Positions 39,631 through 50,624 of a DNA stretch of 64,000 bases are shown piece by piece. How positions within the stretch are numbered: the first letter of the stretch is position 1; every line of letters begins with the position of its first letter. Origin of the DNA: an uncultured Pelagibacteraceae bacterium (GTDB taxonomy: Bacteria > Pseudomonadota > Alphaproteobacteria > Pelagibacterales > Pelagibacteraceae); NCBI GenBank assembly GCA_902536925.1, contig CACAZL010000001.1, positions 62,001 to 126,000 on the forward strand, read 5' to 3'. A program made the position numbers and the translations under genes. A model generated the notes under the pieces. That model was not told the origin of the DNA and did no database searches. It saw nothing but the letters and a program-made list of their open reading frames with translations.

Positions 39631-41457
39631 CTAACTTTCCAAGAAACTTTTAAGTTGTTTTGACCTGCTAGGGTGTTTTAATTTTCTTAAAGCTTTTGCC
39701 TCTATTTGTCTTATTCGTTCTCTTGTAACTGAAAATTGTAATCCAACTTCTTCCAATGTATGATCAGTGTTCATTCCAACTCCAAATCTCATCCTAAGAA
39801 CTCTTTCTTCTCTTGGTGTTAAAGTTGATAAAATTTTTGTTGTTGCTTCACTAAGGTTTGATTTTATTGCTTGTTCTAATGGGGCTAAAGCTTTTGTGTC
39901 TTCTATAAAGTCTCCAAGGCTACTATCCTCTTCATCTCCAACTGGTTTTTCTAAAGAGACGGGCTCTTTTGAAATTTTTAATACTTTTCTAACTTTTTCT
40001 AGAGGCATTCTTAACTTTTTTGCAAGCTCCTCTGGAGTTGCTTCTCTACCAAATTCACTTAATATTAATCTTTGAGTTCTAACAATTTTATTAATGGTTT
40101 CTATCATGTGCACAGGGATTCTTATAGTTCTTGCCTGATCTGCAATAGATCTTGTAATTGCTTGCCTGATCCACCAAGTGGCATAAGTTGAAAACTTATA
40201 ACCTCTTCGATATTCAAATTTATCTACTGCCTTCATAAGTCCAATATTTCCTTCTTGAATAAGATCTAAAAATTGCAAACCTCGATTTGTATATTTTTTT
40301 GCTATTGATATTACTAACCTTAAATTTGCTTCGACCATTTCTTTTTTTGCAATTCTTGATTCCTTTTCTCCCTTTTGAATTCGACTTACTAGTTTTTTAT
40401 ATTCAGTTACAGATATTCCTAATTTACTACTTATTTCAACTAGTCTATCTCTGATATTCTTAAATTCTGTTTTATTTTTATTAAAAAATTTTCTCCAAAT
40501 TTCATTGGTACCTAAAAATTCTTTAAGATTCGGATTTATTTCATTACCAATATAAAATTTTATAAACTCGTCTCTAGAAATATTTGACTCAATTGCCAGC
40601 CTTAACAAATTTCCTTCTAATGAAATAATTTTTTTATTTTCAATATAATGTTTTTGAACTAGTTCTTCTAAAACAGACGGTGAAAGTTGTAGGGATTTAA
40701 TATTTTCTAATATATCATCAACAATCTTCTTGTAATTTTTCTCTTTAGAATTTGAAAACTTTTGAGAGTTTAAAACACAAGCCAATTTCTCTTTTTGGTA
40801 TTTAATTAATTTGTTATATTCCTTTGTAAGATTGTGAACAGTTTGTAATACTTTTGGCTTTATTTCTGTTTCCATTGCGGCCAATGTTGGATTAAATTCA
40901 TCATCATCACTGCTATTACTTTCATCAGAAGATTGATCATCATCTTGTTTTTTATTCTTAGATCCGTTGTTAGCGTCATCGTCATCCATATAATTAGTGT
41001 CAATATCAATGATTTCTCTGACTAAGATTTCATCACTTTGTAATTTCTTATCCCATTCAAAAAATTGTTGTGCAGTAATAGGACTTTGTGATAATGCATT
41101 TAACATTACATCTTTCCCTGCTTCAATCCTCTTAGCTATTGCTATTTCACCTTCTCTTGATAAAAGTTCAACACCACCCATTTCTCTTAAATACATTCTT
41201 ATTGGGTCATCGCTTTTTTCTAAACTTTTACCTTCTTCTTTTGAAGAAGCATCTTTTTTTCTCAAAATTTTATAATCTGATTTTTTTTCAACAAGAACAA
41301 TATTTTCGTCAAGTATATGAATAAAAGCTTGTGAGAGATTTTCACTAGACAAGTTTCGTTTGCCTAAGGATTTATTAAGTTCCTCATGAGTGATAAATCC
41401 CCTATGGATTCCTCGACCCATTAATCTTGCAAATGATTTTGTAATTATTCGTTCCAC
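39631..41457 (-). CDS. rpoD: RNA polymerase primary sigma factor (sigma-70)
   Basis: A 608-residue primary sigma factor. Region 1.1 is near the N-terminus and an acidic spacer lies around residues 155-190. Region 2 is recognisable from [44 protein letters not shown] and [10 protein letters not shown], and region 4 from [14 protein letters not shown] and the [18 protein letters not shown] helix-turn-helix. It directs RNA polymerase to -35/-10 promoters. The start codon is GTG. It is the third gene of yqeY-dnaG-rpoD, the macromolecular-synthesis arrangement without rpsU, and runs directly into tRNA-Val. Confidence 0.97.
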   Translation of the reverse strand: MERIITKSFARLMGRGIHRGFITHEELNKSLGKRNLSSENLSQAFIHILDENIVLVEKKSDYKILRKKDASSKEEGKSLEKSDDPIRMYLREMGGVELLSREGEIAIAKRIEAGKDVMLNALSQSPITAQQFFEWDKKLQSDEILVREIIDIDTNYMDDDDANNGSKNKKQDDDQSSDESNSSDDDEFNPTLAAMETEIKPKVLQTVHNLTKEYNKLIKYQKEKLACVLNSQKFSNSKEKNYKKIVDDILENIKSLQLSPSVLEELVQKHYIENKKIISLEGNLLRLAIESNISRDEFIKFYIGNEINPNLKEFLGTNEIWRKFFNKNKTEFKNIRDRLVEISSKLGISVTEYKKLVSRIQKGEKESRIAKKEMVEANLRLVISIAKKYTNRGLQFLDLIQEGNIGLMKAVDKFEYRRGYKFSTYATWWIRQAITRSIADQARTIRIPVHMIETINKIVRTQRLILSEFGREATPEELAKKLRMPLEKVRKVLKISKEPVSLEKPVGDEEDSSLGDFIEDTKALAPLEQAIKSNLSEATTKILSTLTPREERVLRMRFGVGMNTDHTLEEVGLQFSVTRERIRQIEAKALRKLKHPSRSKQLKSFLES

Positions 41458-41489
41458 AATTAAAAGTTTGAAGAACTTATATAATGTCT

Positions 41490-41495
41490 ATTATA
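41490..41495 (-). promoter_or_regulatory. Possible internal -10 element before rpoD
   Basis: A perfect TATAAT on the minus strand lies in the 65-base gap between dnaG and rpoD, about 33 bases before the rpoD start. No convincing -35 is present. Internal promoters before rpoD are known in other bacteria, but AT-rich DNA makes chance matches likely. Confidence 0.3.
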
Positions 41496-41522
41496 AAAAA
41501 ATCTACGTGATTTTTTTTATTT

Positions 41523-43298
41523 TTAGTTGATTTTTTGAAGCTTTTTTAACTCTTTTATCTCATTAAAAGTGCTTTCGCTCATATCTTTTGAAAACTTTGA
41601 TTCTAATTCAGATATTCTTTGCTCTAATTCATAATTTTTAAGATCTTGTATAATCTCTGAAAAAATTTCTAAAATTTTTTCATCGTCATTTAAGTTTTTT
41701 GAAATTATATGTTTGACTGAAGCATAATTCATAACTCTACTGACTAGATTTTTGTCCACATTCAATTCTTGAACATCTAAATTTAATAAGTTTTCTGATT
41801 GATTTAAAATTGCAGCAAAAAGTTGCTTATTTTCATCACTATATAGTTTTACATTATCTAATAAATGAAAATTTTCATAAATTAATTTTGATTTAACAAG
41901 TAAAATATATAAAAAAGAAAATTCTTTAATTTCAAAAGATTTTAATGATTTTGTCTCATTATAGTAACTTTTGGTTTTTGCCAGAGATTTCGGAAATATT
42001 TTATAATTTTTGTTAAATTTTGAATTAATATTTGGTGTTAACTCCGAAACCTTTTCAAGAAAATACTCTAGTGTATATTTTTTTACAAAACTATCTTGAA
42101 TTTTTGAAGCAATTTCTCTGAGTTTTTTTTCGAAAATTGCTTTTGAGCTAGGACTTTCTGTTGTTTGATTCATATAATGTTCAAAGATAAATTTATGTAT
42201 AGGTATTGATTTCTGATCTGAAATTTCTAAAAACTTATCTTTACCAAATTTGTTTACATAATTATCTGGATCTAAATTATTTTCCAAGAGTAAAAATGAA
42301 ATTTTTTTGTCAGGTTTCAATTCATCAATAATATTTTCTGCTGCTCTTAATGCAGCTTTATAGCCACTTTGATCACCGTCAAAGCATATAATAATATGAT
42401 TATAGAATTGATTTAAAATTTGTATCTGTTTATTTGTTAATGCGGTTCCTAAGTTTGCAACAGTATTTTCTATTCCATTTTTTGATAAGCCAATAACATC
42501 CATATACCCCTCTACTAAATATACATCTTCTAATTTATTTGATAATTTTCTTGCTTTATCAAGATTATATAAATTTGATCCTTTCTTGAAAAAAGGTGTC
42601 TCGGGTGAATTAATATATTTAGCTAAATTTTTATTATCATCTAAAATTCTTCCACCAAAACCAATTGTATTACCAGATATATTATTTATTGGAAAAATAA
42701 TTCTGTTTCTAAACCTTGAAATATATTTTTTTTTCTTTTCATCAAAGTAAAATAGGCCCGTATCTTTAATAACTTCCTCATCATAATCTTTTTTTAGGTT
42801 TTCATAATAATCTAAATCCTCTGTGACAAAACCAAGATTAAAATTTTTAACATCTATACCTGATAGACCTCTTTCTTTGAGGTAATTTTTTGCTTTAATT
42901 GATTTTTTATTTTTGAATAATTCATTTGTATAAAATTCAGAAAAATTTTTACATATAGATTTATATAGTTTCCATTTATTTTCTCTTTCTTCATCTTGTT
43001 TTGAAAAAGTATATGGTTGCATTCCTGCAAGATTTGAAAGCATTTTGACTGCTTCACCAAATCTAAGATTTTGAGTTTTCATTACAAAGTCAAAGATATT
43101 TCCATGCTCGCTTGTGCTAAAGCAATGATAAAATTCTTTTTCATCGTTTACTGTAAATGAAGGTGTTTTTTCTGTTTTAAATGGAGATAAACCAATAAAC
43201 TCCTTACCTCTCTTTTTGAGTTTGACAGTTTTAGAAACTACAGTTGAAACTTTAAGCCTGGTTTTAATTTCGTCTAAATATTCTTTTGGATATTTCAT
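41523..43298 (-). CDS. dnaG: DNA primase
   Basis: A 591-residue primase. The catalytic TOPRIM core is intact: VYLVEGYMDVIGL (about residue 260) with the acidic active site, and IICFDGDQSGYKAA for metal binding. RFRNRIIFPI lies in the preceding RNA-polymerase-like domain. The N-terminal CHC2 zinc-ribbon region keeps its fold pattern, but three of the four zinc ligands are replaced (S38, K41 and T62, with only C59 kept). It makes primers for replication. Its ATG overlaps the yqeY stop (ATGA). Confidence 0.95.
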   Translation of the reverse strand: MKYPKEYLDEIKTRLKVSTVVSKTVKLKKRGKEFIGLSPFKTEKTPSFTVNDEKEFYHCFSTSEHGNIFDFVMKTQNLRFGEAVKMLSNLAGMQPYTFSKQDEERENKWKLYKSICKNFSEFYTNELFKNKKSIKAKNYLKERGLSGIDVKNFNLGFVTEDLDYYENLKKDYDEEVIKDTGLFYFDEKKKKYISRFRNRIIFPINNISGNTIGFGGRILDDNKNLAKYINSPETPFFKKGSNLYNLDKARKLSNKLEDVYLVEGYMDVIGLSKNGIENTVANLGTALTNKQIQILNQFYNHIIICFDGDQSGYKAALRAAENIIDELKPDKKISFLLLENNLDPDNYVNKFGKDKFLEISDQKSIPIHKFIFEHYMNQTTESPSSKAIFEKKLREIASKIQDSFVKKYTLEYFLEKVSELTPNINSKFNKNYKIFPKSLAKTKSYYNETKSLKSFEIKEFSFLYILLVKSKLIYENFHLLDNVKLYSDENKQLFAAILNQSENLLNLDVQELNVDKNLVSRVMNYASVKHIISKNLNDDEKILEIFSEIIQDLKNYELEQRISELESKFSKDMSESTFNEIKELKKLQKIN

Positions 43299-43759
43299 GA
43301 ACTATTAAGTAAATCTTTAATAATCTGACCTGCCTTAGAAAAATCAACTGTATCAGCATGGTTTTTTTTTAATTCACCCATGACTTTACCCATATCTTTA
43401 ATTGAAGAGGCTCCTGAACTTTTTATAATTTCTTCACATATCTTTTTTGTATCTGCCTCAGATAATTGCTTGGGTAAATATTCGGACAAAACATCAAGCT
43501 CTCCTTGCTCTATTTCTAATAAATCTGACCTATTATTTTTTTTATATATTTCGATTGATTCGGATCTTTGTTTGATCATTTTTTTTAATAGCTTTTTAAT
43601 ATCGTCATCATCTGTCTCCTTTTTGTTAGGGCCAGACCTGTTGTTAATATCTAAATCCTTAACTCCCGATAAAATTAACCTATAAGTTGATATCTTATTT
43701 TTATCTTTAGATTTTAGAGCATTTTTGTAATTGTTATCTATTTTATCTCTAAGGGACAT
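43295..43759 (-). CDS. yqeY: YqeY/GatB-like domain protein
   Basis: About 154 residues matching the YqeY family, a stand-alone relative of the tRNA-binding tail domain of GatB/GatE amidotransferase. MSLRDKI, KISTYRLILSGVKD, RSESIEIYKKNNR, EIEQGELDVLSEYLPKQLSE and the late DMGKVMGELKK are typical. Its function is not firmly known; tRNA binding is likely. I start it at the ATG at 43759, which gives the family length. The open frame extends further upstream but would overlap the carA start on the other strand. It heads the dnaG-rpoD operon. Confidence 0.87.
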   Translation of the reverse strand: MSLRDKIDNNYKNALKSKDKNKISTYRLILSGVKDLDINNRSGPNKKETDDDDIKKLLKKMIKQRSESIEIYKKNNRSDLLEIEQGELDVLSEYLPKQLSEADTKKICEEIIKSSGASSIKDMGKVMGELKKNHADTVDFSKAGQIIKDLLNSS

Positions 43760-43831
43760 ACTGGAATGTACTTCATAGACAAAATTGTTCAAAAGAAAAA
43801 ATTGTATTTTTAAATAATTATTATAGATCTG

Positions 43832-43860
43832 TTGCGGATAAATACGTTTTATTGTATTAA
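43832..43860 (+). promoter_or_regulatory. Probable promoter of carAB
   Basis: TTGCGG (43832-43837) and TATTAA (43855-43860) are separated by 17 bases. Transcription would start near 43867, some 15 bases before the carA TTG start, giving a very short leader without room for an attenuator. Confidence 0.45.
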
Positions 43861-43870
43861 CCTTTAACTC

Positions 43871-43885
43871 ATGAGTTGTAATTGA
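43871..43885 (+). other. Possible four-codon mini-ORF overlapping the carA start
   Basis: ATG at 43871 opens a frame of four sense codons that ends at TGA 43883-43885, overlapping the carA TTG (43882-43884) as TTGA. An in-frame TAA sits immediately before the TTG. Reinitiation from this mini-ORF could feed carA, but no ribosome site is visible and chance is plausible. Confidence 0.2.
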
Positions 43886-45075
43886 CTTTAAAACGAAAAA
43901 ATAAAACCTCACACCTCTCAAATTTAAACACGGCTATTTTAGTTCTCGAAAATAAATCGATCTTTAAAGGAATTGGGCTGGGGCATAAAGGAGAGGCAAC
44001 CGGAGAGGTATGCTTCAATACTTCAATAACTGGTTATCAAGAAATCATATCTGACCCATCTTATGCAGGGCAAATAATAAACTTTACATTTCCTCATATT
44101 GGTAATGTAGGAGCAAACAATGAAGACATAGAGTCTGATAAAATATGGACTAGAGGAGTTATTTTTAATTCAGAGATAACAAATCCTTCTAATTATAGGT
44201 CCCTTCAAAATTTGGATAAATGGCTCAAAAAAAATAAAATTGTAGGCATAACTGGTCTTGACACTAGAAGTTTAACAAATTTTATAAGAGATAAAGGTGC
44301 TCCAAAAGGAACAATATCAAACAGTAAAAATGGTAAATTTAATATTAATAAACTGATAAATAAATCAATAAAATGGCCTGGTTTAAACGGAATGGATCTG
44401 GCTAAAGAGGTCACAACTAATAAAACTTATATTTGGAAAGGATATAAAACTTGGAAAAAAAATAAGGGCTATAAAAAAAATAATAAGAAAAAATTTAGGG
44501 TTGTTGCGATAGATTATGGAATTAAAAAAAATATACTTAGATATTTTTCTGATTTTGATTGTGAAGTTAAAGTTGTTTCATGCAAAGAAAATGCAAATAA
44601 TATACTTAATCTAAAACCTCATGGAATTTTTTTGTCAAACGGTCCTGGGGATCCTGCTGCAACAGGAAAGTATGCAATTAAAGTTGTAAAAAATTTAATA
44701 AAAAAAAATATTCCATTATTTGGAATATGTTTGGGTCATCAAATATTAGCTTTGGCTTTAGATGCAAAAACCAAAAAAATGAAATTAGGGCATAGAGGCG
44801 CAAATCATCCAGTTAAAAATTTAATTACTAAGAAAGTAGAAATTACCAGTCAAAATCATGGATTTGAAGTTGTTAAGCAAAGCTTAAAAAAAAATACGGA
44901 AATAACACATCTTTCATTATTTGATAATTCTGTTGAAGGAATAAGATTAAAAAATAAACCAGTTTTCTCAGTTCAATATCATCCTGAAGCTAATCCTGGA
45001 CCACAAGATAGTAAATATTTATTTAGTAATTTTATTAAAGACATAAAAAAATATGCCAAAAAGAAGAGACATTAA
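43882..45075 (+). CDS. carA: Carbamoyl-phosphate synthase small subunit
   Basis: A 397-residue glutamine amidotransferase subunit. The N-terminal domain has [21 protein letters not shown], and the class I glutaminase domain has [23 protein letters not shown] (nucleophile cysteine in GICLGHQ) and [11 protein letters not shown] (His and Glu). It supplies ammonia to CarB for pyrimidine and arginine synthesis. The start must be the TTG at 43882 or later, because an in-frame stop directly precedes it; E. coli carA is also known to use TTG. The 3' end overlaps carB by 23 bases. Confidence 0.95.
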   Translation: MTLKRKNKTSHLSNLNTAILVLENKSIFKGIGLGHKGEATGEVCFNTSITGYQEIISDPSYAGQIINFTFPHIGNVGANNEDIESDKIWTRGVIFNSEITNPSNYRSLQNLDKWLKKNKIVGITGLDTRSLTNFIRDKGAPKGTISNSKNGKFNINKLINKSIKWPGLNGMDLAKEVTTNKTYIWKGYKTWKKNKGYKKNNKKKFRVVAIDYGIKKNILRYFSDFDCEVKVVSCKENANNILNLKPHGIFLSNGPGDPAATGKYAIKVVKNLIKKNIPLFGICLGHQILALALDAKTKKMKLGHRGANHPVKNLITKKVEITSQNHGFEVVKQSLKKNTEITHLSLFDNSVEGIRLKNKPVFSVQYHPEANPGPQDSKYLFSNFIKDIKKYAKKKRH

Positions 45076-48000
45076 AAAAATTTTGGTTATTGGAGCTGGT
45101 CCAATTATTATTGGTCAAGCTTGTGAATTTGATTATTCAGGAACACAGGCATGCAAAGCGTTAAAAGATGAAGGTTATAAAGTAATATTAATTAACTCAA
45201 ATCCAGCAACTATAATGACTGATCCTGGTGTTGCTGATAAGACTTATATTGAACCAATAACACTGGAAGTACTAGAGGAGGTTATCAAAAAAGAAAGGCC
45301 GGATGCTATTCTGCCTACAATGGGTGGACAGACAGCATTAAACCTTGCAATTAATGCAGAAAAAAATGGATTACTTAAAAAATATAAAATTGAACTTATT
45401 GGAGCAAATTCAAAAGCAATAGCAAATGCAGAGGACAGAAAAAAATTTAGAAAGAACATGTCTGATATTGGTATTGATTTACCAAAATCAGAAGTTCTAA
45501 ATAAATTTTCAAACGCGAAAAAATGCTTAAATAAAATTGGTCTTCCTGCAATTATTAGACCTTCATTTACTTTGGGAGGATTGGGTGGAGGTATTGCGAG
45601 AACAACAAAAGATTTTTTTAAAATTGTTAAAGAAGGAATGAATGAGTCTCCTCAAAATCAGGTTTTGGTTGAAGAATGTTTGGATGGATGGAAAGAGTTT
45701 GAGATGGAAGTTGTCAGAGATAGAAATGATAATTGTATAATTATCTGTTCAATTGAAAATGTTGACCCAATGGGAACTCATACGGGAGACTCTGTTACTA
45801 TAGCTCCAGCATTAACTTTGACAGATAAAGAATATCAAGTAATGCGAAATGCATCTATTGATTGTTTAAGAAAAATAGGTGTTGAAACAGGAGGTTCAAA
45901 TGTTCAATTCGCCATAGATCCAAAAAACGGAAGAATGGTAATTATTGAAATGAACCCAAGAGTTTCAAGATCATCTGCGTTAGCTTCAAAAGCAACCGGG
46001 TTTCCAATAGCAAAAGTAGCCGCAAAATTAGCAGTAGGTTATACTCTTGATGAGCTACAAAATGAAATTACAAAAGTAACGCCAGCTTCATTTGAACCAA
46101 CAATTGATTATGTTGTAACAAAAATTCCGAGATTTACATTTGAAAAATTTTCTGACACAAAAGCAATTTTAGGAACATCTATGAGATCAGTTGGTGAAGC
46201 AATGGCAATTGGGAGAAACTTCAAAGAATCTTTTCAAAAAGCTCTTGTTTCACTTGAAACTGGTTTGTCAGGATTAGATAATATTTTTAACTATTCAAAA
46301 AAAGAAATCCTAAAAAATTTAAAAATCAATATTCCAAACAAATTACTTCTGATTGCTGAGGCTTTTAGAAAAAAAATTTCGTTAGATACTGTATATAAAT
46401 TATCAAAGGTAGATCCTTGGTTTTTAAATCAAATTAAGGAAATAGTGGTTGAAGAAAAAATATTAAATTCAAAAGGGCTACCAAAAACTTTTGAGGAATT
46501 TAATAAAATAAAATCAATAGGCTTTTCTGACAAAAAGATCTCCCAATTAACTGGTCAAAAAGAAACAATCGTCAAATCAAAAAGAAAAGCGCTAAAAGTA
46601 GTGCCTGTTTTTAAGAAAGTTGATACCTGTGCTGCTGAATTCAAATCTTTTACACCCTATATGTATTCTACTTATCAAAGAAATTTTTCTATTAAAACTG
46701 AATGCGAAGCTAAACCAAGCAATAAAAAGAAAATAATAATTTTAGGTGGAGGACCAAATAGAATTGGCCAAGGTATAGAGTTTGATTATTGCTGTTGTCA
46801 GGCAAGCTTTTCTTTAAAAGAGGCAGGATTTGAAACAATAATGATCAATTGCAATCCTGAAACTGTTTCCACAGATTATGACACAAGTGATAGATTATAC
46901 TTTGAACCTTTGATTGAAGAGTATGTTGAAAATATAATTTTAAAAGAAAAATCAAAAGGAAATCTAATTGGTGTTATTGCGCAATTTGGAGGTCAAACGC
47001 CTATCAAATTAGCTAAATTTTTAGATGAAAATAAATTACCTATTTTAGGGACTCAATATAAATCGATTGATCTTGCAGAAGATAGAGACAGATTTAGAGA
47101 ATTGCTTATAAAACTTAAATTAAAGCAAGCTGAAAGTGGAATAGCCTACAAGTTTGATCAAGCTATGAACGTTGCTGAAAAAATTGGATTACCAGTCGTT
47201 GTAAGACCTTCTTATGTTTTGGGAGGAAGAGCTATGGAGATTGTTCATGATAAAAGTCAATTAAAACAATTTATTAATGAGGCCTTCAAAGCATCGGAGC
47301 AAAATCCAATCTTAATTGATAAATTTATCGACAATGCGATGGAAGTAGATGTAGATGCGATTTCTGACGGAAAAGATGTTTATGTTGCTGGAATAATGCA
47401 ACATATTGAGGAAGCTGGAATTCATTCTGGTGACTCTGCTTGTTGCTTGCCTCCTGTATCTATAAAAGCAAACCTATTAAGAGAACTAAAAATACAAACT
47501 AGAAAATTGGCTTTGGCTTTAAAAGTCAAAGGATTTTTAAATATTCAATTCGCAATTAAAAATGATGAAATTTTCGTAATTGAAGTCAATCCAAGAGCAA
47601 GTAGAACAGTTCCATTTGTTTCAAAAGCAAATGGTATCCCACTTGCAAAGATTGCATCAAGAATCATGTCTGGAGAAAAGTTAAGTAAATATAAGTTAAA
47701 TTATAAAACCAATAAAAAATTTGCTGTTAAAGAAGCTATATTTCCATTTAATAAATTTCCAGATAGTGATTTGTTGCTTGGTCCTGAAATGAAGTCTACT
47801 GGTGAAGTCATGGGTTTTGATGATGATTTTGGAATGGCAGTTGCTAAAAGTCAGATAGCAGCTTCAAATTCTTTACCTACTAAAGGAATGGCATTCTTAT
47901 CAGTAAAAGATTCTCACAAACAAGAAATAATTGGTATTGCTCAAAGATTGATTAAATTTGGATTTACACTTTCTGCAACTAAAGGAACTTCTGAAATTTT

Positions 48001-48274
48001 AAAACAAAATGGAATGAAATGTAAAAAAATAAACAAAGTAAGCAGTGGAAGACCACATATAGTTGATGTTTTAAATTCAAAAAAAATATCTTTGGTTATA
48101 AATACTGGAGGTGGAAATTCTGAGCATAGGATTAGTGATGCTAGAGCATTAAGAAGAGGAACTCTTGCAAATAAAATTCCTTATTGTACAAATATGTCTA
48201 CTGCGTATTCATTTTTAGAGGCAATTAAATCATTAAAAACAACAAAACTGAAAGTTAAATCTTTACAGGATTAG
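45053..48274 (+). CDS. carB: Carbamoyl-phosphate synthase large subunit
   Basis: A 1073-residue enzyme with the duplicated ATP-grasp architecture. The first half begins [29 protein letters not shown], and the second begins at about residue 560 with [22 protein letters not shown]. Both halves show the NPRxSRSSAL or [10 protein letters not shown] metal-binding segments. A C-terminal MGS-like allosteric domain (about 930-1073) ends the protein. It makes carbamoyl phosphate from bicarbonate, ammonia and two ATP. Length is standard and the ATG lies inside the carA 3' end. A hairpin follows the stop. Confidence 0.97.
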   Translation: MPKRRDIKKILVIGAGPIIIGQACEFDYSGTQACKALKDEGYKVILINSNPATIMTDPGVADKTYIEPITLEVLEEVIKKERPDAILPTMGGQTALNLAINAEKNGLLKKYKIELIGANSKAIANAEDRKKFRKNMSDIGIDLPKSEVLNKFSNAKKCLNKIGLPAIIRPSFTLGGLGGGIARTTKDFFKIVKEGMNESPQNQVLVEECLDGWKEFEMEVVRDRNDNCIIICSIENVDPMGTHTGDSVTIAPALTLTDKEYQVMRNASIDCLRKIGVETGGSNVQFAIDPKNGRMVIIEMNPRVSRSSALASKATGFPIAKVAAKLAVGYTLDELQNEITKVTPASFEPTIDYVVTKIPRFTFEKFSDTKAILGTSMRSVGEAMAIGRNFKESFQKALVSLETGLSGLDNIFNYSKKEILKNLKINIPNKLLLIAEAFRKKISLDTVYKLSKVDPWFLNQIKEIVVEEKILNSKGLPKTFEEFNKIKSIGFSDKKISQLTGQKETIVKSKRKALKVVPVFKKVDTCAAEFKSFTPYMYSTYQRNFSIKTECEAKPSNKKKIIILGGGPNRIGQGIEFDYCCCQASFSLKEAGFETIMINCNPETVSTDYDTSDRLYFEPLIEEYVENIILKEKSKGNLIGVIAQFGGQTPIKLAKFLDENKLPILGTQYKSIDLAEDRDRFRELLIKLKLKQAESGIAYKFDQAMNVAEKIGLPVVVRPSYVLGGRAMEIVHDKSQLKQFINEAFKASEQNPILIDKFIDNAMEVDVDAISDGKDVYVAGIMQHIEEAGIHSGDSACCLPPVSIKANLLRELKIQTRKLALALKVKGFLNIQFAIKNDEIFVIEVNPRASRTVPFVSKANGIPLAKIASRIMSGEKLSKYKLNYKTNKKFAVKEAIFPFNKFPDSDLLLGPEMKSTGEVMGFDDDFGMAVAKSQIAASNSLPTKGMAFLSVKDSHKQEIIGIAQRLIKFGFTLSATKGTSEILKQNGMKCKKINKVSSGRPHIVDVLNSKKISLVINTGGGNSEHRISDARALRRGTLANKIPYCTNMSTAYSFLEAIKSLKTTKLKVKSLQD

Positions 48275-48300
48275 TATTGATTGAAAATCAATATTAATTT
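48273..48300 (+). terminator. AT-rich hairpin between carB and the convergent gene
   Basis: Arms 48273-48282 and 48286-48295 form ten base pairs (one G-U) around a GAA loop, starting within the carB stop codon and followed by a short T run. It could stop carB transcription. The stem is nearly all A-T, so it is weaker than the proteorhodopsin terminator. Confidence 0.5.
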
Positions 48301-49895
48301 TTGCAGAGTTTTTTTATGAAATTATCATCAAATTTATTATGATAATACTGTAAGAAAGATTTATAAGAAATATCTTGGTAAAAAATTTTGTCGTTATCAC
48401 ATATTAAATTTAAGCTAGATTGATTTGAAAAGTAATAGCTAAATGGATATTTTCTTTTTTCTTTTAGATAAAAATTACAATAAGCAAAATAGATTATGAG
48501 AAAGCTTTGGATAAGTATAATAAATTTTTCTTTTTGAAAATTCTTCAAATAGTATGAGACTGCCAATATATATGGTACAACCACAAAAGTTTCATAATAA
48601 TAGAGAAAACCTCTTAAATTCATTATAAAAATTATAGAGATAATTCCAGAAACAATTAAAATTTTTTTTTGGTATTTATTTTTTCTATTTTTTGAATTTA
48701 ATAAAGAATCATATTTGAGAGAAAAAATTAAAATACCAAGCAAAATTAAGATTTTGATGTTGTTATAGTCTAATTTACTAAAGGCAATAAGAAATAAGTT
48801 ATAAAAATAATACAAACCTACCTTAACATTATCATAAAGATCAGGGTAGTCACTCACATGAAATTCAACCATATAATGAAAAGGGTTTATCAATCGAAGT
48901 AGAATATAATAATTTAGTTTTATCAAACCAATTGAATCAAAAAAAACAGTGAAAAGTATGGATGAGCCATATCCAATAAAGTAAAGGGATAAAAAAACTA
49001 TAGGCAACTTTAATTTTTTAAAATTAAAATTATTACTTATAAAAAAAAATATTAAGATAAATAAATTAAATAATAGAATTAAAATTAAATCAAAATATCT
49101 TATTTTATCGAATCTTTCATAACTTTGAAGTTTAATTTGAAGAATTGTGTAAGTAATTATTACGACTATATAGATGAGGAGCAAAAATAGATCATTATTT
49201 TTAGTAAATTTTGTAATTTTATCATTTTTAATATCAAAATTAATTTTAATTAAAATAAAAAGTATCTGAAAAAAAAATAAAAATACTATTTGTATTTTTG
49301 TTAACATTGCAATTCCAAAAATAAAACCACTTAATAAAATATAAATAGTATTTCGAGACTCAAAAAATTTAATTTGAAAGATTAGAGAAACCAAAAAAAA
49401 TATTATTGATAAGTTTTCGTTTCTTAAATAAAAAAATGACTCAGTAAACCATCCAGAAACTATTAGAATACCACAACTTAGAATTGCTAATTTTTCGCTA
49501 AGCTTAATTTTTATTAATGTTTTGTATAAAAAAAAAATTAAAAAATAATTTATAAAAACGTTTATTATTCTACAAAAGAAGTATAAATTTTGAATGTCTT
49601 CATTTGGATCTTTAGAATTTATTAAATCGTTTATATTGCTAATAATATTAGGATTAATTATTGAAAACGCTTTGATAAAAAATCCATAAATAACAAATGT
49701 AGTATATCCTGGATGATCTCTATATTCTTGCTCAATTCCGGATGAAATTAATAAACTATTATAAATAATCATAATATCTTGATCTAAAACTGCACTCCAA
49801 TGAAAAAATTGAGATTGATAAATACTTATCAATAAAAATATTAATAGAGGTAATAAAAGTAATAAATATAAATGTTTTGTTTTTGGAACCAGCAT
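48294..49895 (-). CDS. GT-C fold membrane glycosyltransferase (PMT/ArnT-like)
   Basis: A 533-residue protein with about 11-13 predicted membrane helices. The first non-membrane loop contains D38-x-D40 (AVLDQDIMI) followed by YRDHPGYTTF, the layout of GT-C glycosyltransferases, where an acidic pair in the first external loop binds the polyprenyl-phosphate sugar. Such enzymes transfer a sugar from a lipid carrier to protein, lipid A or glycan on the outer face. The family is diverged, and acceptor and sugar are unknown. It is divergent by 42 bases from a dolichyl-phosphate-sugar-synthase-like gene that could make its donor. Confidence 0.68.
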   Translation of the reverse strand: MLVPKTKHLYLLLLLPLLIFLLISIYQSQFFHWSAVLDQDIMIIYNSLLISSGIEQEYRDHPGYTTFVIYGFFIKAFSIINPNIISNINDLINSKDPNEDIQNLYFFCRIINVFINYFLIFFLYKTLIKIKLSEKLAILSCGILIVSGWFTESFFYLRNENLSIIFFLVSLIFQIKFFESRNTIYILLSGFIFGIAMLTKIQIVFLFFFQILFILIKINFDIKNDKITKFTKNNDLFLLLIYIVVIITYTILQIKLQSYERFDKIRYFDLILILLFNLFILIFFFISNNFNFKKLKLPIVFLSLYFIGYGSSILFTVFFDSIGLIKLNYYILLRLINPFHYMVEFHVSDYPDLYDNVKVGLYYFYNLFLIAFSKLDYNNIKILILLGILIFSLKYDSLLNSKNRKNKYQKKILIVSGIISIIFIMNLRGFLYYYETFVVVPYILAVSYYLKNFQKEKFIILIQSFLIIYFAYCNFYLKEKRKYPFSYYFSNQSSLNLICDNDKIFYQDISYKSFLQYYHNKFDDNFIKKLCKN

Positions 49896-49937
49896 TTATA
49901 ATTAATATAAGTAATTAGTATAAATTGTCTAACATTT

Positions 49938-50624
49938 ATGAATAAAGTCACAATAGTAATTCCAACAAAGAATGAAGAGGAAAGTTTAAAAGTGCTTTTA
50001 AAGGAGATTAATGACTTAAATTTTAAAGAAATAATAGATGAAATAATAGTTGTCGATGCTAACTCAACAGATGGTACTCACGAGGTTGCAAAAAAAAATA
50101 ATTGTAAAATTTTTATTGAAAAAGAAAAAAAAGGATATGGATCAGCAATTATTGAGGGAATTAAATATTCTAAGTCAAAATATTCAGTAATACTCGATGG
50201 CGATGGATCAAAAAATCCAATTTATATTTATAATCTTTATAAGGCGATAGAAGATAGTAATGATGAATTTATATTTGGAAGCAGATATGGTAAAAACTCT
50301 GGAAGTGATGATGACACTATACTAACTCACTTTGGAAATAGATTGTTTACAAATTTTGGTAAATTAATCTTTAAAATAAAGATAAATGATATTTTACACA
50401 CATTCTTTATTTGTAAGACAGATGAATTTAAAAAGTTAAATTTTAAGCACTCTAATTTTGCTTTCTGTGCAGAATTACCAATATTAATTAATAAATTAGA
50501 AATACCTCACTCTGAAATACCTACCTTTGAGAGAAAAAGAATTGCAGGAAAAGTGAAAGTTAATTCTTTTATTGATGGTTTCATAATATTAATTTCAATG
50601 ATAAACTTAATATTCAAAAAATAA
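49938..50624 (+). CDS. GT2 glycosyltransferase, polyprenyl-phosphate-sugar synthase-like
   Basis: A 228-residue GT-A fold enzyme with VIPTKNEEESL at the N-terminus, VDANSTDGT, YSVILDGDGSKNP (DxD metal site) and FGSRYGKNSG. It resembles DPM1-type synthases, which move a sugar from a nucleotide to polyprenyl phosphate. No membrane segments are obvious apart from a hydrophobic C-terminal stretch. Its stop overlaps the radical SAM gene's start. Pairing with the divergent GT-C enzyme suggests a donor-making and donor-using couple. Confidence 0.85.
   Translation: MNKVTIVIPTKNEEESLKVLLKEINDLNFKEIIDEIIVVDANSTDGTHEVAKKNNCKIFIEKEKKGYGSAIIEGIKYSKSKYSVILDGDGSKNPIYIYNLYKAIEDSNDEFIFGSRYGKNSGSDDDTILTHFGNRLFTNFGKLIFKIKINDILHTFFICKTDEFKKLNFKHSNFAFCAELPILINKLEIPHSEIPTFERKRIAGKVKVNSFIDGFIILISMINLIFKK

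Noticed and set aside
43760..43921. N-terminal extension of YqeY
   Set aside because: It would add about 54 residues with no family match and overlap the carA start on the opposite strand; the ATG at 43759 gives the normal length.
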